Positions 26,656-35,069 of a stretch of DNA of 64,000 nucleotides are shown piece by piece. The stretch spans positions 3,411,501 through 3,475,500 of the forward strand of contig NZ_AP023262.1 in the NCBI RefSeq assembly GCF_016756615.1, in the 5' to 3' direction. The notes under the pieces were generated by a model, which worked only from the letters and a program-made list of their open reading frames with translations, had not been told where the DNA came from and did not search any database. How positions within the stretch are numbered: position 1 is the first letter of the stretch; the number at the start of each line of letters is the position of its first letter. Source of the DNA: Mesorhizobium sp. L-8-3 (GTDB lineage: Bacteria; Pseudomonadota; Alphaproteobacteria; Rhizobiales; Rhizobiaceae). The translations under genes were made by a program, and so were the position numbers.

Positions 26656-28167
26656 TCAGGGGAGCAGGTCACGAAGTTTCCTGCGCAGCAGCTTGCCCGT
26701 CTGACTGACGGGGAGCGCGTCCACCAGGTAAATCTCGCGTGGCTGCTTGATGCGGCCGAGCCTCTCGCGGATGTGCTGCCGGAGCCGCGGCATCACATCC
26801 GCTTCGCCGGCGCACGGGACCACGAAGGCGACCGGGCGTTCCTCGAATTCGGGATCGGGAACGCCGATCACACCGCATTCGGCAACGAACTCCGCCTCCT
26901 CGATGGCTGCCTCGATTTCCTGCGGATAGACGTTCACGCCACCTGAAATGATCATGTCGTCGAGACGGTCCGAGAGATAGAGATAGCCTCCGTCGTCGAC
27001 ATGGCCGACGTCGCCGAAGCTCTGCCAGCCCTGCCGTGATGTGCGTGTCGCCGTCTTGGCAGGCGCGCGGTGGTATTCGAAGCGCGGCAATCCCGAGAAG
27101 AAGACGCGTCCGGTCTCCTCCGGTCCCAGCTCTTCGTCATTCTCGCCGAGAATGTGCACGATGCCCTTCCGCGGCCTGCCGACCGATCCCGGCCGTCGCA
27201 GCCACTCGTCGCTGTCGATGAGCGTCAATCCCACGCCTTCCGTCCCGGAATAGTATTCCTGCAGGATCGGGCCCCACCAGTCGATCATCGCCTGCTTCAG
27301 GGCCGGGCTGCACGGTGCCGCACCGTGGATGGCGCGCCGGTGGCTTCGTCCCTGAAAGGCCGCGCGCGTCTCTGCCGGCAGATCGAGTAGCCGCCTGAAC
27401 ATCGTCGGCACCCATTGCGACAGGGTCAGCCCGTGCAGATCGATCAGTTCGAGGGCCCGCCGGGCCTCGAATTTTCGCATCAGCACCGTCGTGCCTCCAG
27501 CGGCCGTCACGGCCAGCACGAAACGGAGCGCGGCGGCATGATAGAGCGGGGCGGTCGAAAGATATCTCGTCGTGGAGTCCAGCCCGAAGATTTCGACCAG
27601 GTCTCGTGCGAAAGGCGGTAGCAGGCCGGCCTGGCCGAGGCCGGGCATGGGGCGCATGATGCCCTTCGGTGCTCCGGTTGTTCCCGACGAATACATCATC
27701 AGGCTGCCGGGGCTTTCGTCCGGACGCGGCACGGCGGGGTGGTGACGGAGCTCCGGCTCCCAATCCCGGATGGTCGCGATCCCTTCGCCGAGCGAGCGGA
27801 ATGTCACGGTCGGACAGAGCGACGGCAGTTCCCCGGCCAAATGCGCGAAATCCGCATGCGTGACCACGAGGACGGCTTCGCAATCGTCGATGATGTAGCG
27901 CGTCTCGGAGGCCGTCAGCGTGGTGGGCAAGGGGGTAAGGTAGACCCCGGAGCGATAGGCTCCCCAGCCGAGCGCGACCATGTCGGGCGAATTGCCGACC
28001 ATCGCCGCCATGTGATCGCCGCGCACGAGGCCGGCGGCGGCGATCGCCCGCGCAAAGACGTTCGCCCGCTGCTCGAGATGCGAGAAGCACAGCGTCCTGC
28101 CGCCATCGGCGATCAAGGCAGGCCGGTCGGGCTCCCTATCCGCCCATTCCCGGAGCCCGACCCGCAT
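26656..28167 (-). CDS. Acyl-CoA ligase, AMP-forming
   Basis: 503 residues: MYSSGTTGAPKG P-loop, EYYSGTEGVG, FGDVGHVDDGGYLYLSDRLDDMIISGGVNVYPQEIE, and C-terminal SQTGKLLRRKLR with the catalytic Lys. The overall pattern is of the short-chain/aryl acid ligases annotated FadD or 4-coumarate ligase-like. The ATG overlaps the thioesterase stop by one base (TGATG). Third gene of the operon acyl-CoA dehydrogenase, thioesterase, ligase. Substrate unknown. Confidence 0.92.
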   Translation of the reverse strand: MRVGLREWADREPDRPALIADGGRTLCFSHLEQRANVFARAIAAAGLVRGDHMAAMVGNSPDMVALGWGAYRSGVYLTPLPTTLTASETRYIIDDCEAVLVVTHADFAHLAGELPSLCPTVTFRSLGEGIATIRDWEPELRHHPAVPRPDESPGSLMMYSSGTTGAPKGIMRPMPGLGQAGLLPPFARDLVEIFGLDSTTRYLSTAPLYHAAALRFVLAVTAAGGTTVLMRKFEARRALELIDLHGLTLSQWVPTMFRRLLDLPAETRAAFQGRSHRRAIHGAAPCSPALKQAMIDWWGPILQEYYSGTEGVGLTLIDSDEWLRRPGSVGRPRKGIVHILGENDEELGPEETGRVFFSGLPRFEYHRAPAKTATRTSRQGWQSFGDVGHVDDGGYLYLSDRLDDMIISGGVNVYPQEIEAAIEEAEFVAECGVIGVPDPEFEERPVAFVVPCAGEADVMPRLRQHIRERLGRIKQPREIYLVDALPVSQTGKLLRRKLRDLLP

Positions 28168-28670
28168 CAGGAACCTCCGAGGACGACGGAAAGCGCCTCG
28201 AGACCGCCGGGGTCGTGCGGGCCGGCGACGAAGATCCCGCTTGCAGTGAATACGGGCGTCATCTCGACCGTGCCAGTCACCTTGCAGAAGATCAGGTTCC
28301 TGCCGCGCTTGGTCAATTGCACGCGCGATTCCACCCAATCGCCCTGTCGGACGGGTCGCAGATATTCCATCGACAGTGACGCCGTCGGTATGGACGTTAC
28401 CCGCAGCTCCGCCGCAAGGCGCAGCGAATAGGCCGAGAAGTCGGCGAAGCTTGCCAGCATTCCGCCATGGCAGGTGCCATGATTGTTCATGTGCCTGGGC
28501 GAGCAGCGGAATCCCAGCACCAGCGCTCCGTTCTCCATCCGGCCGTAGAATTGGCCCATCATCATATGGAACCCGGTCCGGGGCAGGACCGGCAGGAAGC
28601 CTTCCGGCGGATTGTCGGGGAGGTCGCGCCCGACGAGTTCAGCGATCGGGCCGGCACGGTCTTCGATCAT
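28167..28670 (-). CDS. PaaI-type hotdog thioesterase
   Basis: 167 residues with NNHGTCHGGMLASFADFSAYSL, the HGG-containing hotdog helix, and TASLSMEYLRPVRQGDWVE. Lies one base after the acyl-CoA dehydrogenase stop and overlaps the ligase start, so the three are one transcript. It may recycle CoA from dead-end thioesters made by the co-encoded ligase. Confidence 0.88.
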   Translation of the reverse strand: MIEDRAGPIAELVGRDLPDNPPEGFLPVLPRTGFHMMMGQFYGRMENGALVLGFRCSPRHMNNHGTCHGGMLASFADFSAYSLRLAAELRVTSIPTASLSMEYLRPVRQGDWVESRVQLTKRGRNLIFCKVTGTVEMTPVFTASGIFVAGPHDPGGLEALSVVLGGS

Positions 28671-28671
28671 C

Positions 28672-29817
28672 TCAGAGATTCCTCGAGATGAGTTCCTTCA
28701 TGATCTCCGATGTTCCGCCGTAGATGCGCTGAACGCGCGCGTCGGCATACAGGCGACAGATCTCGTATTCGCGCATGAACCCGTAGCCGCCGTGCATCTG
28801 GACGCCGGCATCGACGACGCGGCCTTGCATTTCGGAACACCAGAGCTTCGCCATCGACGCCTCGTAGGTGCTGAGTTCGCCCTTGAGATGCTTGGCGATG
28901 CATTGATCGACGAAGGCCCAGCCGACCGACAATTCGGTCTTGAGCTCGGCCAGTCGGTAGCGTGTGTTCTGGAAGTCGGCGACCGACTGACCGAAGACCT
29001 TGCGCTCGCGCACATAGTCGCGGGTGATGTCGTATGCCTTCTGCGCGGCGGCGACCGAGGTCACGGCGATGATCAGCCTTTCCTGCGGCAATTCGCTCAT
29101 CAGCATGCCCATCGCACGCCCTTCGCCGCCCAGCGTGTTGGCGACCGGGACGCGTACGCCATCGAAGAAAAGCTCGGACGTGTCGGCGCTGATCTGACCG
29201 AGCTTGTCGAGGTTGCGTCCCCGCCGGAAGCCCTCCCGCGTGGCCTCGACCACGATCAGCGTCATGTTCCCCGAGCCGCGGCCGTCACCCGTGCGGGTCA
29301 CAACGATGACGATGTCGGCGTGCTGTCCGTTGGAGATGAACGTCTTGGCGCCGTTGATCACCCAATGATCGCCGTCGCGTATGGCGCGGGTGCGGACCCC
29401 CTGCAGATCGGAGCCGGTTCCAGGTTCGGTCATCGCAATGGCGCAGACCAGGGAACCGTCCACCATTCCGGGCAGCCAGCGCGCCTTCTGCGCGTCGTCC
29501 GCCTGATGGAGCAGATAGCCGAGGCAGACATCGGAGTGAACCGATACGTCGGCGGCAGGGCCCATGAAGCCGGAGTAGGCGAGTTCCTCCGCCACCACGG
29601 TGTGCATGCGGAAGTCCGAGCCGATGCCGCCGAATTCCTCGGGCACGGTCGGGCAGAGAAACCCGCTCGTGCCCAGCCGACCCCAAAGCGATCGATCCAC
29701 GATGCCGTCCGCCTCCCACTTCTGGAAGTTGGGGGCGATCTCTTCGGCGACAAAGCGGCGAAGGCTGCCGCGAAGGCTCTCGTGATCCTCGTCGTAGATG
29801 CTTCGGGCCGGTAGCAT
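28672..29817 (-). CDS. Acyl-CoA dehydrogenase
   Basis: 381 residues: AIAMTEPGTGSDLQGVRT, INGAKTFISNGQHADI, FGQSVADFQNTRYRLAELKTEL, MHGGYGFMREYEICRLY and IYGGTSEIMKELISR. The canonical C-terminal Glu is Gly here, as in the long-chain/isovaleryl branch, where the base sits in an earlier helix. The start MLPARS was chosen for its GAGGAGAG; ten upstream codons are read-through. First gene of a three-gene operon with an operator-like motif about 55 bases upstream. Confidence 0.92.
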   Translation of the reverse strand: MLPARSIYDEDHESLRGSLRRFVAEEIAPNFQKWEADGIVDRSLWGRLGTSGFLCPTVPEEFGGIGSDFRMHTVVAEELAYSGFMGPAADVSVHSDVCLGYLLHQADDAQKARWLPGMVDGSLVCAIAMTEPGTGSDLQGVRTRAIRDGDHWVINGAKTFISNGQHADIVIVVTRTGDGRGSGNMTLIVVEATREGFRRGRNLDKLGQISADTSELFFDGVRVPVANTLGGEGRAMGMLMSELPQERLIIAVTSVAAAQKAYDITRDYVRERKVFGQSVADFQNTRYRLAELKTELSVGWAFVDQCIAKHLKGELSTYEASMAKLWCSEMQGRVVDAGVQMHGGYGFMREYEICRLYADARVQRIYGGTSEIMKELISRNL

Positions 29818-29871
29818 GAACTCTCCTCGGGCGGTGGCGAACGCCAACGCTATCTAATTCGGAAGAGTATC

Positions 29872-29889
29872 ATAAGCTAGAGTATCGTT
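29872..29889 (+). promoter_or_regulatory. Operator-like motif upstream of an acyl-CoA dehydrogenase operon
   Basis: ATAAGCTAGAGTATCGTT matches the best copy at 12 of 18 positions. It sits in the 73-base gap before the dehydrogenase operon, next to the end of the marR gene; GAGTATC is repeated on both sides of it. Confidence 0.45.
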
Positions 29890-29890
29890 T

Positions 29891-30415
29891 TTACAAGGCC
29901 GACATTCGGGACCGCCGCCCTGTGCCCTCCAGTTCGTCCTCGTCATCGAGGTCGATCTCGCCGCCTGGACGTTCTACCGCCATGGACAGGAGATTCGTCT
30001 TCATGGCGAAGAGGGTTCGGGAGGTCAGTTCGAGATCTTCGCGAGGGATGCCCTTGAGAATACGGGCGTTGAAACTGTCGTTGATCGGACCGATCTGGTC
30101 GATCAGCTGCCGCGCCTTGTCGGTGAGAAAGACCCGCTTCACACGACGGTCCTTCTCGTCCGCACGACGCTCGACGAAGCCTGCCGCCTGCAGCCTGTCG
30201 ATCAGGGAGCCCAAAGCCACTTTTCCGACGTCCAGTTCATTGGCGAGCTGTGTCTGAGGCAGGCCGTCATTTCGCGAGACGAAGGCCAGAACCCACCACT
30301 GGGAGCGAGTAATGTCCAACGGTGCCAGTTCACGATCGTATGTGACGCGCCGCAGTCGGGACACGTCGTGGATGAGGTAGCCAAGTCTGAGGTCCCAGGA
30401 GCGGGTATCGTTCAT
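29891..30415 (-). CDS. MarR family transcriptional regulator
   Basis: 174 residues. Winged helix: TRSQWWVLAFVSRNDGLPQTQLANELDVGKVALGSLIDRLQ-type helices, then the wing DEKDRRVKRVFLTDKA with the DxR pattern. The C-terminal tail (about 20 residues, rich in Asp/Glu) is unusual. MarR proteins are dimeric, usually repressors released by a small ligand or CoA thioester; BadR and similar MarR proteins control aromatic and alicyclic acid genes. The ATG starting MNDTRSWD was chosen for its GGAG site; the frame extends 30 codons into an operator-like site. The only regulator in the catabolic part, divergent from BKACE. Confidence 0.92.
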   Translation of the reverse strand: MNDTRSWDLRLGYLIHDVSRLRRVTYDRELAPLDITRSQWWVLAFVSRNDGLPQTQLANELDVGKVALGSLIDRLQAAGFVERRADEKDRRVKRVFLTDKARQLIDQIGPINDSFNARILKGIPREDLELTSRTLFAMKTNLLSMAVERPGGEIDLDDEDELEGTGRRSRMSAL

Positions 30416-30463
30416 TGACGTCTCCAGCAGCAGCGAACGGTCGATTGATACGGAATCGACCTT

Positions 30464-30595
30464 GTTAGCTATCATATCATCTAGTGATTGAATGTGTGCA
30501 GGCATATTTTATGGCTATGGATATGTCGATGCCGCGCCGCGCCCTTCTTCGGCACGATGCTTTACAAAGACGATACGTTGCCATATCGTACGGTA
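30464..30595. promoter_or_regulatory. Two operator-like motifs in the marR/BKACE divergent gap
   Basis: GTTAGCTATCATATCATC at 30464-30481 and TTGCCATATCGTACGGTA at 30578-30595; the second lies in ATACGTTGCCATATCGTACG, whose CGTACG centre is a palindrome and matches the 60.8-kb copy (ATCGTACGAT). Each is close to one start, as expected for autoregulation and joint control. Confidence 0.5.
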
Positions 30596-30626
30596 TATTA
30601 TTTTTTATGGCAGATAGGAGGATTCC

Positions 30627-31559
30627 TTGCGCAAGTCGAGAAAGGTCATCGTTAGCTGTGCAGTGACGGGCTCGATCCACACGCCGACCATGTCGCCCCA
30701 CTTACCGGTCACCGCGGACCAGATCGCCAGCGAAGCGATCGCCGCCGCGGAGGCCGGCGCCGCGATCCTCCACCTTCATGCCCGCAACCCGAAGGACGGC
30801 TCGCCGAGCCAGGAACCGGAGCATTTCAAGCTGTTCCTTCCACGCATCAAGCAGAACTGCGATGCGGTCGTGAACATCACGACGGGCGGTGGGCTCGGGA
30901 TGACGCTGGACCAGCGCCTCGCTGCGGCCATGTGGGCCAAGCCGGAGGTCGCGTCCATGAACATGGGCAGCCTGAACTTCAACATTTCCGGTGCCGCCGC
31001 AAAGATCAAGGACTTCAGGGAGGAATGGGAGCGACCCTATCTGGAGCGCACCAAGGACTTCATTCTCTCCAACACCTTCGCACAGATCGAACGCGGCATC
31101 ACCGAGCTTTCCGCCAACGGCACCCGCTTCGAGTTCGAGTGCTACGATATCGGCCACCTGTACAACCTGGCGCATTTCGCCGACCGGGGGATGGTCAAGG
31201 CGCCGTTCTTCATCCAGGGCGTTTTCGGCATTCTCGGCGGAATCGCGCCCGAGATCGAACATCTGATGCATATGCGGGAAACCGCCGACCGGCTGTTCGG
31301 CGAGGACTACTTCTTCTCTTGCCTTGGGGCAGGACGCCACCAGATGCCGCTCGCGACAGTGAACGCCATCAAGGGGGGACATGTGCGCGTCGGGCTTGAG
31401 GATTCCATCTATATCGGCAAGGGTGAGCTGGCGAAATCCAATGCGGACCAGGTCGCCAAGATCATTCGCATCCTGAAGGAATTGTCGCTCGAGCCCGCGA
31501 CGCCGCAGGAAGCACGCGAGATGCTCGGCCTCAAGGGCGCCGACAATGTGGGATTCTAG
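30627..31559 (+). CDS. Beta-keto acid cleavage enzyme (BKACE, DUF849 family)
   Basis: 310 residues, TIM barrel. Zinc-ligand motif LHLHARNPKDGSP near the N-terminus, later FFSCLGAGRHQMPLA and GGHVRVGLEDSIYIGKG with the conserved Glu. Family enzymes (Kce and relatives) convert a beta-keto acid plus acetyl-CoA to acetoacetate plus the shortened acyl-CoA. TTG start preceded by AGGAGG. Divergent from marR. A beta-keto acid could arise from ring opening or side-chain oxidation here; the exact substrate cannot be read from sequence. Confidence 0.92.
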   Translation: MRKSRKVIVSCAVTGSIHTPTMSPHLPVTADQIASEAIAAAEAGAAILHLHARNPKDGSPSQEPEHFKLFLPRIKQNCDAVVNITTGGGLGMTLDQRLAAAMWAKPEVASMNMGSLNFNISGAAAKIKDFREEWERPYLERTKDFILSNTFAQIERGITELSANGTRFEFECYDIGHLYNLAHFADRGMVKAPFFIQGVFGILGGIAPEIEHLMHMRETADRLFGEDYFFSCLGAGRHQMPLATVNAIKGGHVRVGLEDSIYIGKGELAKSNADQVAKIIRILKELSLEPATPQEAREMLGLKGADNVGF

Positions 31560-31560
31560 G

Positions 31561-31601
31561 CAGGCTTCGGAAGAGTCTCCTACGGTTTGCGACAAGAACC
31601 T
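31561..31601. repeat. Dispersed intergenic repeat, family 2, copy B
   Basis: CAGGCTTCGGAAGAGTCTCC, TACGGTTTGCG and ACAAGAACCTG in order: a diverged copy of the element at 19.76 kb with the same CAGG/CCTG ends. It starts right after the BKACE stop. Confidence 0.65.
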
Positions 31602-31603
31602 GA

Positions 31604-32548
31604 TTAGCCGGCTCTGAACCAGGCCCGCGCGCCCGTCATTTTGCGCGTTGCGCGAGTCTCGTGAAAGAGGGAGTAAATGCCTGATCCGACGATGATCGCC
31701 GTGCCGATCAAGGTCCACATATCAGGCAGATGGGCGAATATCAGAAAGCCCCAGAGCGTGCTCCAGACTATCAGCGTGTACTGAAGCGGCGAGAGCACCA
31801 CGGCCTCGCCGAGATCCAGTGCGCGCATGATGGACAGTTCGCCGCTGCCGGCGATGACGGAGATGCCGATCATCATCAGAAGCTGCGACAGGTCCGCCGG
31901 GTTCGTCCAGATGAAGGGAAGAGGCAGGCTGAGCAGGATGGCGGCGGTCAAGGCCGTGTAGGCCACCGTTGTGACCAGGGGATCCGCGCCGCTGACGCGC
32001 CTCGAGATTATCTGCCGGATCCCGAAAGCGGCACCGGACAAGATCACGAGAAAGATGGCCGGGTGGAAGGCATTGAAGCCAGGACGTATGATGATCATCG
32101 TACCGGCGAAGCCGAGTATCACGGCGATCCAGCGCTTCAGTCCGATGGTTTCGCCGAGGAGCAGCCCGGCAAGAACGGTAACGATGAACGGAGCGACGAA
32201 GCTCACTGCGGTCGCGTCCGCCAGGGGCACATAGGCGATTGCGAAAAGGAACGTCGTGGCGGCCACGACGACCGTCAGCCCTCGACAGAATTGGAGGAAG
32301 GGATAGCGGCTGCGCAGGATGTACGGGCCTTTCCAGGCAAGCAGGACGATCACGCCGCTCAACAAGCCCAGTTGTCTGAGCCAGGCGATCTGCAAGGGGC
32401 TCACAGACTGAGACAGCGACTTCGACAACATGTCGGACGTGCTGTAGAAGAAAAACCCCGCAAGCATGAACATGATCGCGCGAGCCGTCTCCTTCGATGT
32501 CGGCTTGCGTCTGTGCGGTGCCGCCGACGTCTCTTCACTTCCAGTCAA
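31604..32548 (-). CDS. EamA/DMT-superfamily transporter
   Basis: About 314 residues with ten hydrophobic segments in two repeats, beginning ETARAIMFMLAGFFFYSTSDML and ending LIGTAIIVGSGIYSLFHE; FVAPFIVTVLAGLLLGETI is the typical EamA segment. Inner-membrane permease for metabolites, often exporters. TTG start with GAGAGG upstream was chosen; the frame extends another 150 codons through the terminator and the neighbour gene, which is not coding. It lies behind the terminator of an acyl-CoA dehydrogenase gene, so it may need its own promoter. Substrate unknown. Confidence 0.85.
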   Translation of the reverse strand: MTGSEETSAAPHRRKPTSKETARAIMFMLAGFFFYSTSDMLSKSLSQSVSPLQIAWLRQLGLLSGVIVLLAWKGPYILRSRYPFLQFCRGLTVVVAATTFLFAIAYVPLADATAVSFVAPFIVTVLAGLLLGETIGLKRWIAVILGFAGTMIIIRPGFNAFHPAIFLVILSGAAFGIRQIISRRVSGADPLVTTVAYTALTAAILLSLPLPFIWTNPADLSQLLMMIGISVIAGSGELSIMRALDLGEAVVLSPLQYTLIVWSTLWGFLIFAHLPDMWTLIGTAIIVGSGIYSLFHETRATRKMTGARAWFRAG

Positions 32549-32563
32549 TGTGTGGCCTCTCGG

Positions 32564-32595
32564 AAAAAAAGAGGCAGCGCCGTTTCGGCGCTGCC
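32564..32595 (-). terminator. Rho-independent terminator of the acyl-CoA dehydrogenase gene
   Basis: On the minus strand GGCAGCGCCG-AAA-CGGCGCTGCC followed by TC and seven T: a perfect 10-bp GC stem, 3-base loop and T-run, 22 bases after the stop. The clearest intrinsic terminator in the window. Confidence 0.92.
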
Positions 32596-32616
32596 GAGGC
32601 GCCTGGGAGGAGGCGG

Positions 32617-33777
32617 TTATGCTCTGTTGTGTGCCTCGTCGGCCATCTGGCGTGCGATGATGAGCTTCATGATCTCGATGGAGCCGCCGGCGATCTTGGT
32701 GATGCGGGCGTCGGCATAGGCGCGGGCGATGGGCATTTCCCACATGTAACCCCAGCCGCCGAACAGCTGCAGGCACTCGTCCGCGGCCTTGCAATGGAGT
32801 TCGGTGGTCATCATCTTGGCCATGGCCGCGTCGACCGGGTCGAGCCGGCCCTGCATGAACAGCTCGATGCATTTGTCGGTGAAGACACGCATGGCGGTCG
32901 CCTGGGCCTTCAACTCGGCCAGCTTGAACTGAGTGTTCTGCTGGTCGAAGAGTGGCTTGCCGAAGGCATGACGGTTCATTGTGTAGTCGACCGTCCACTC
33001 GATGATGGTCTCGGCCACGGTTGCGGAGCGGATCGCCTGGGCCAGCCGCTCCTGCGCGAGCTTGGTCATCATCAGGGCGAAGCCCTTACCTTCCTCGCCC
33101 AGCATGTTCTCGGGCGGCAGGCGCATATTGTCGAAGAAGAGCTCGGACGTGTCCTGGGCGAGCATGCCGAGCTTGTCGAGGTTCTTGCCGCGCCGGAAGC
33201 CCGGGCGGTTGCCCTCGACCAGGAACAGCGTCACGCCCTTGGCGCCGGCCTCGCTGTCGGTCTTCGTCGCCAGCACCAGCACGTCGCAGAGCTGGCCGTT
33301 GGAGATGAAGACCTTCTGGCCGTTGATCAGGAATTCGTTGCCGTCGCGTACGGCCTTGGTCCGGATGGCCTTGAGGTCGGAACCGGCATGCGGCTCGGTC
33401 ATGCCGAGCGAGCCGATCCACTCGCCCGACACCATCTTGGGCAGGAATTTCCTCTTCTGCTCTTCGGTGCCGAAGGACAGGATATAGGTGGCCACGAGAT
33501 CGGTGTGGATGAGGAAGCCTGGGCCCGAGGCGCCGGCCCGCCAGAGCTCCTCGAAGACGACGACGTCGAAGAGGTAATCGAGGCCGAGGCCACCGTATTC
33601 CTCGGGCACGGTGCAGCAGAGCATGCCCTGCGCGCCGGCCTTTCTCCACAGCTCGCGCGGAACGATGCCGTCCTTCTCCCACTGCGCGTGATAGGGAACG
33701 ATCTCCTTGTCGACGAACTTGCGGACGCTGTGGCGGAACATCTCGTGTTCCTCGCGGAAGAGGGTGCGTTCGATCAT
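32617..33777 (-). CDS. Acyl-CoA dehydrogenase
   Basis: 386 residues: GSLGMTEPHAGSDLKAIRT, INGQKVFISNGQLCDVLV, FGKPLFDQQNTQFKLAELKAQ, FGGWGYMWEMPIARAY and KIAGGSIEIMKLIIAR. Gly replaces the canonical C-terminal Glu, as in the 28.7-kb paralogue. Separate transcript between a promoter gap with up to three operator-like motifs and a strong terminator. Adjacent to the badH-badI-CoA-transferase operon on the same strand, so a role in cyclohexanecarboxyl-CoA or pimeloyl-type oxidation is plausible but unproven. Confidence 0.92.
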   Translation of the reverse strand: MIERTLFREEHEMFRHSVRKFVDKEIVPYHAQWEKDGIVPRELWRKAGAQGMLCCTVPEEYGGLGLDYLFDVVVFEELWRAGASGPGFLIHTDLVATYILSFGTEEQKRKFLPKMVSGEWIGSLGMTEPHAGSDLKAIRTKAVRDGNEFLINGQKVFISNGQLCDVLVLATKTDSEAGAKGVTLFLVEGNRPGFRRGKNLDKLGMLAQDTSELFFDNMRLPPENMLGEEGKGFALMMTKLAQERLAQAIRSATVAETIIEWTVDYTMNRHAFGKPLFDQQNTQFKLAELKAQATAMRVFTDKCIELFMQGRLDPVDAAMAKMMTTELHCKAADECLQLFGGWGYMWEMPIARAYADARITKIAGGSIEIMKLIIARQMADEAHNRA

Positions 33778-33794
33778 CGAGGGTGCTTTCGTTT

Positions 33795-33865
33795 GTATGC
33801 TACCGTACTTTTAGCAGCCTCCAATGCCGTAAGCAACCGTACAGTTTGCGTGCTGACGTATTATT
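33795..33865 (+). promoter_or_regulatory. Cluster of three operator-like motifs upstream of the 32.6-kb dehydrogenase gene
   Basis: GTATGCTACCGTACTTTT (33795-33812, 12 of 18), GTAAGCAACCGTACAGTT (33829-33846, 10 of 18) and GCGTGCTGACGTATTATT (33848-33865, 10 of 18), the last touching the end of the CoA-transferase gene. Spacing of about 34 and 19 bases. This is the densest group in the window. Confidence 0.5.
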
Positions 33866-35069
33866 GGCAGTGTTCTCGAAGGGCCGCTCGATGGTCGGGA
33901 GCCGCAACGGATAGCAGCGCGTCCCGGCGGGCCGTATGTGACCGGCAGCGCAGGTCGGCGATGCCGTGTTCGGTCACGACGATGTCGATGTCGAACCGGC
34001 CGAGCGAGACCGGTCCGGTCGCCAGCTGGAGAGGGACGATGCGGGACACCGCACCTTTCGACGCCGTCGCCGGCAGGACGACGATCCGGAGGCCGTTCAT
34101 CCCCCGTGCGCCGGCGGCGAAGTCGGAAGCGCCGCCTGGGCCGGACAGATATCCGGATGGCGTGGCTTCGGCATGAGCCTGGCCGTCAAGGTCGACCTCG
34201 ATCGCGGAGTTGATCGTCACGAGACGGTCGATACGCGCGAGACTTGCCACGTCATGCGTGAACGAGGGAGGGCGGAAGCTGAACTCTGGTCCCGAAATTG
34301 CATCATAGAGCTGGCGCGTGCCGATGGCCACGCCGGCAGTGATCGGGCTGTCCTTGCGCAACGCCCCGGCGCGCAACAGATGCAGCGTGGAATCCCCGAT
34401 CAGGCCCGAATGGATCGCGAGGTCGCGCTTGGCCGTCAATCCGCGCAGCACGGCCTCGGGCACGCGTCCGAGACCGGCCTGGATCGTCGTGCCGTCGGGA
34501 ACGAGCGTCGCGACATGGGCAGCGATCCGCGCGGAAACGTCGTCGACGCCCGGATCGGATTCCGGAAGCGCCTGTTCCGCCTCGATCAATGCAGCGAAAC
34601 GCTCGACGGGAATGCCTGAAGTGCCGCGGGTCGTCGGCATCAGAGGATTGATATGACCGATGAGATGCGGGATGTGCTGCCATAGGTCCGCGATGAAATC
34701 CGTTACGGGGCCGAAGCTGCATCGGCCGGTCGCGTCGGGCGGCGCACACATGACGAGGGCAGCCTGCGGCGGATGTGCCGCCAGCCACTGGCGGATGCCC
34801 CGGTAGGACAGCGGCAGGAACTCGACGCGATCGCAGTCAGCGAACTCCGGCAGCATGAAGAATGTCGCAACCCGCGCCCCGGTGTCGAGCAGGTAGGAGG
34901 GGCGGTTCAGTCCCGCGACGAAGATGCTGGTGAAGGTGAGATCGGGACGGGAGAGGCCGGCAAGCCCCTCCCGGAAGATGCCGGATTCCGCCGAGCAGGC
35001 CGAAATCCAGCAGAGCGCGCCGTCCGGCAGGAAGCGCCCCAGCTCCGACGGCGAGATCTTCGGCGGCAT
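33861..35069 (-). CDS. Acetyl-CoA hydrolase/transferase family (class I CoA-transferase)
   Basis: 402 residues. The catalytic Glu lies in NSAIEVDLDGQ (about residue 291), matching the active Glu of AarC/4-hydroxybutyrate CoA-transferase-type proteins, and GYLSGPGGASDFAAGA is the glycine loop. It should move CoA between an acyl-CoA and an acid, or hydrolyse acyl-CoA. The ATG overlaps the badI stop (TGATG), so it probably handles the dicarboxylic or CoA product of ring opening. Last gene of the badH-badI operon. Confidence 0.9.
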   Translation of the reverse strand: MPPKISPSELGRFLPDGALCWISACSAESGIFREGLAGLSRPDLTFTSIFVAGLNRPSYLLDTGARVATFFMLPEFADCDRVEFLPLSYRGIRQWLAAHPPQAALVMCAPPDATGRCSFGPVTDFIADLWQHIPHLIGHINPLMPTTRGTSGIPVERFAALIEAEQALPESDPGVDDVSARIAAHVATLVPDGTTIQAGLGRVPEAVLRGLTAKRDLAIHSGLIGDSTLHLLRAGALRKDSPITAGVAIGTRQLYDAISGPEFSFRPPSFTHDVASLARIDRLVTINSAIEVDLDGQAHAEATPSGYLSGPGGASDFAAGARGMNGLRIVVLPATASKGAVSRIVPLQLATGPVSLGRFDIDIVVTEHGIADLRCRSHTARRDALLSVAAPDHRAALREHCQ

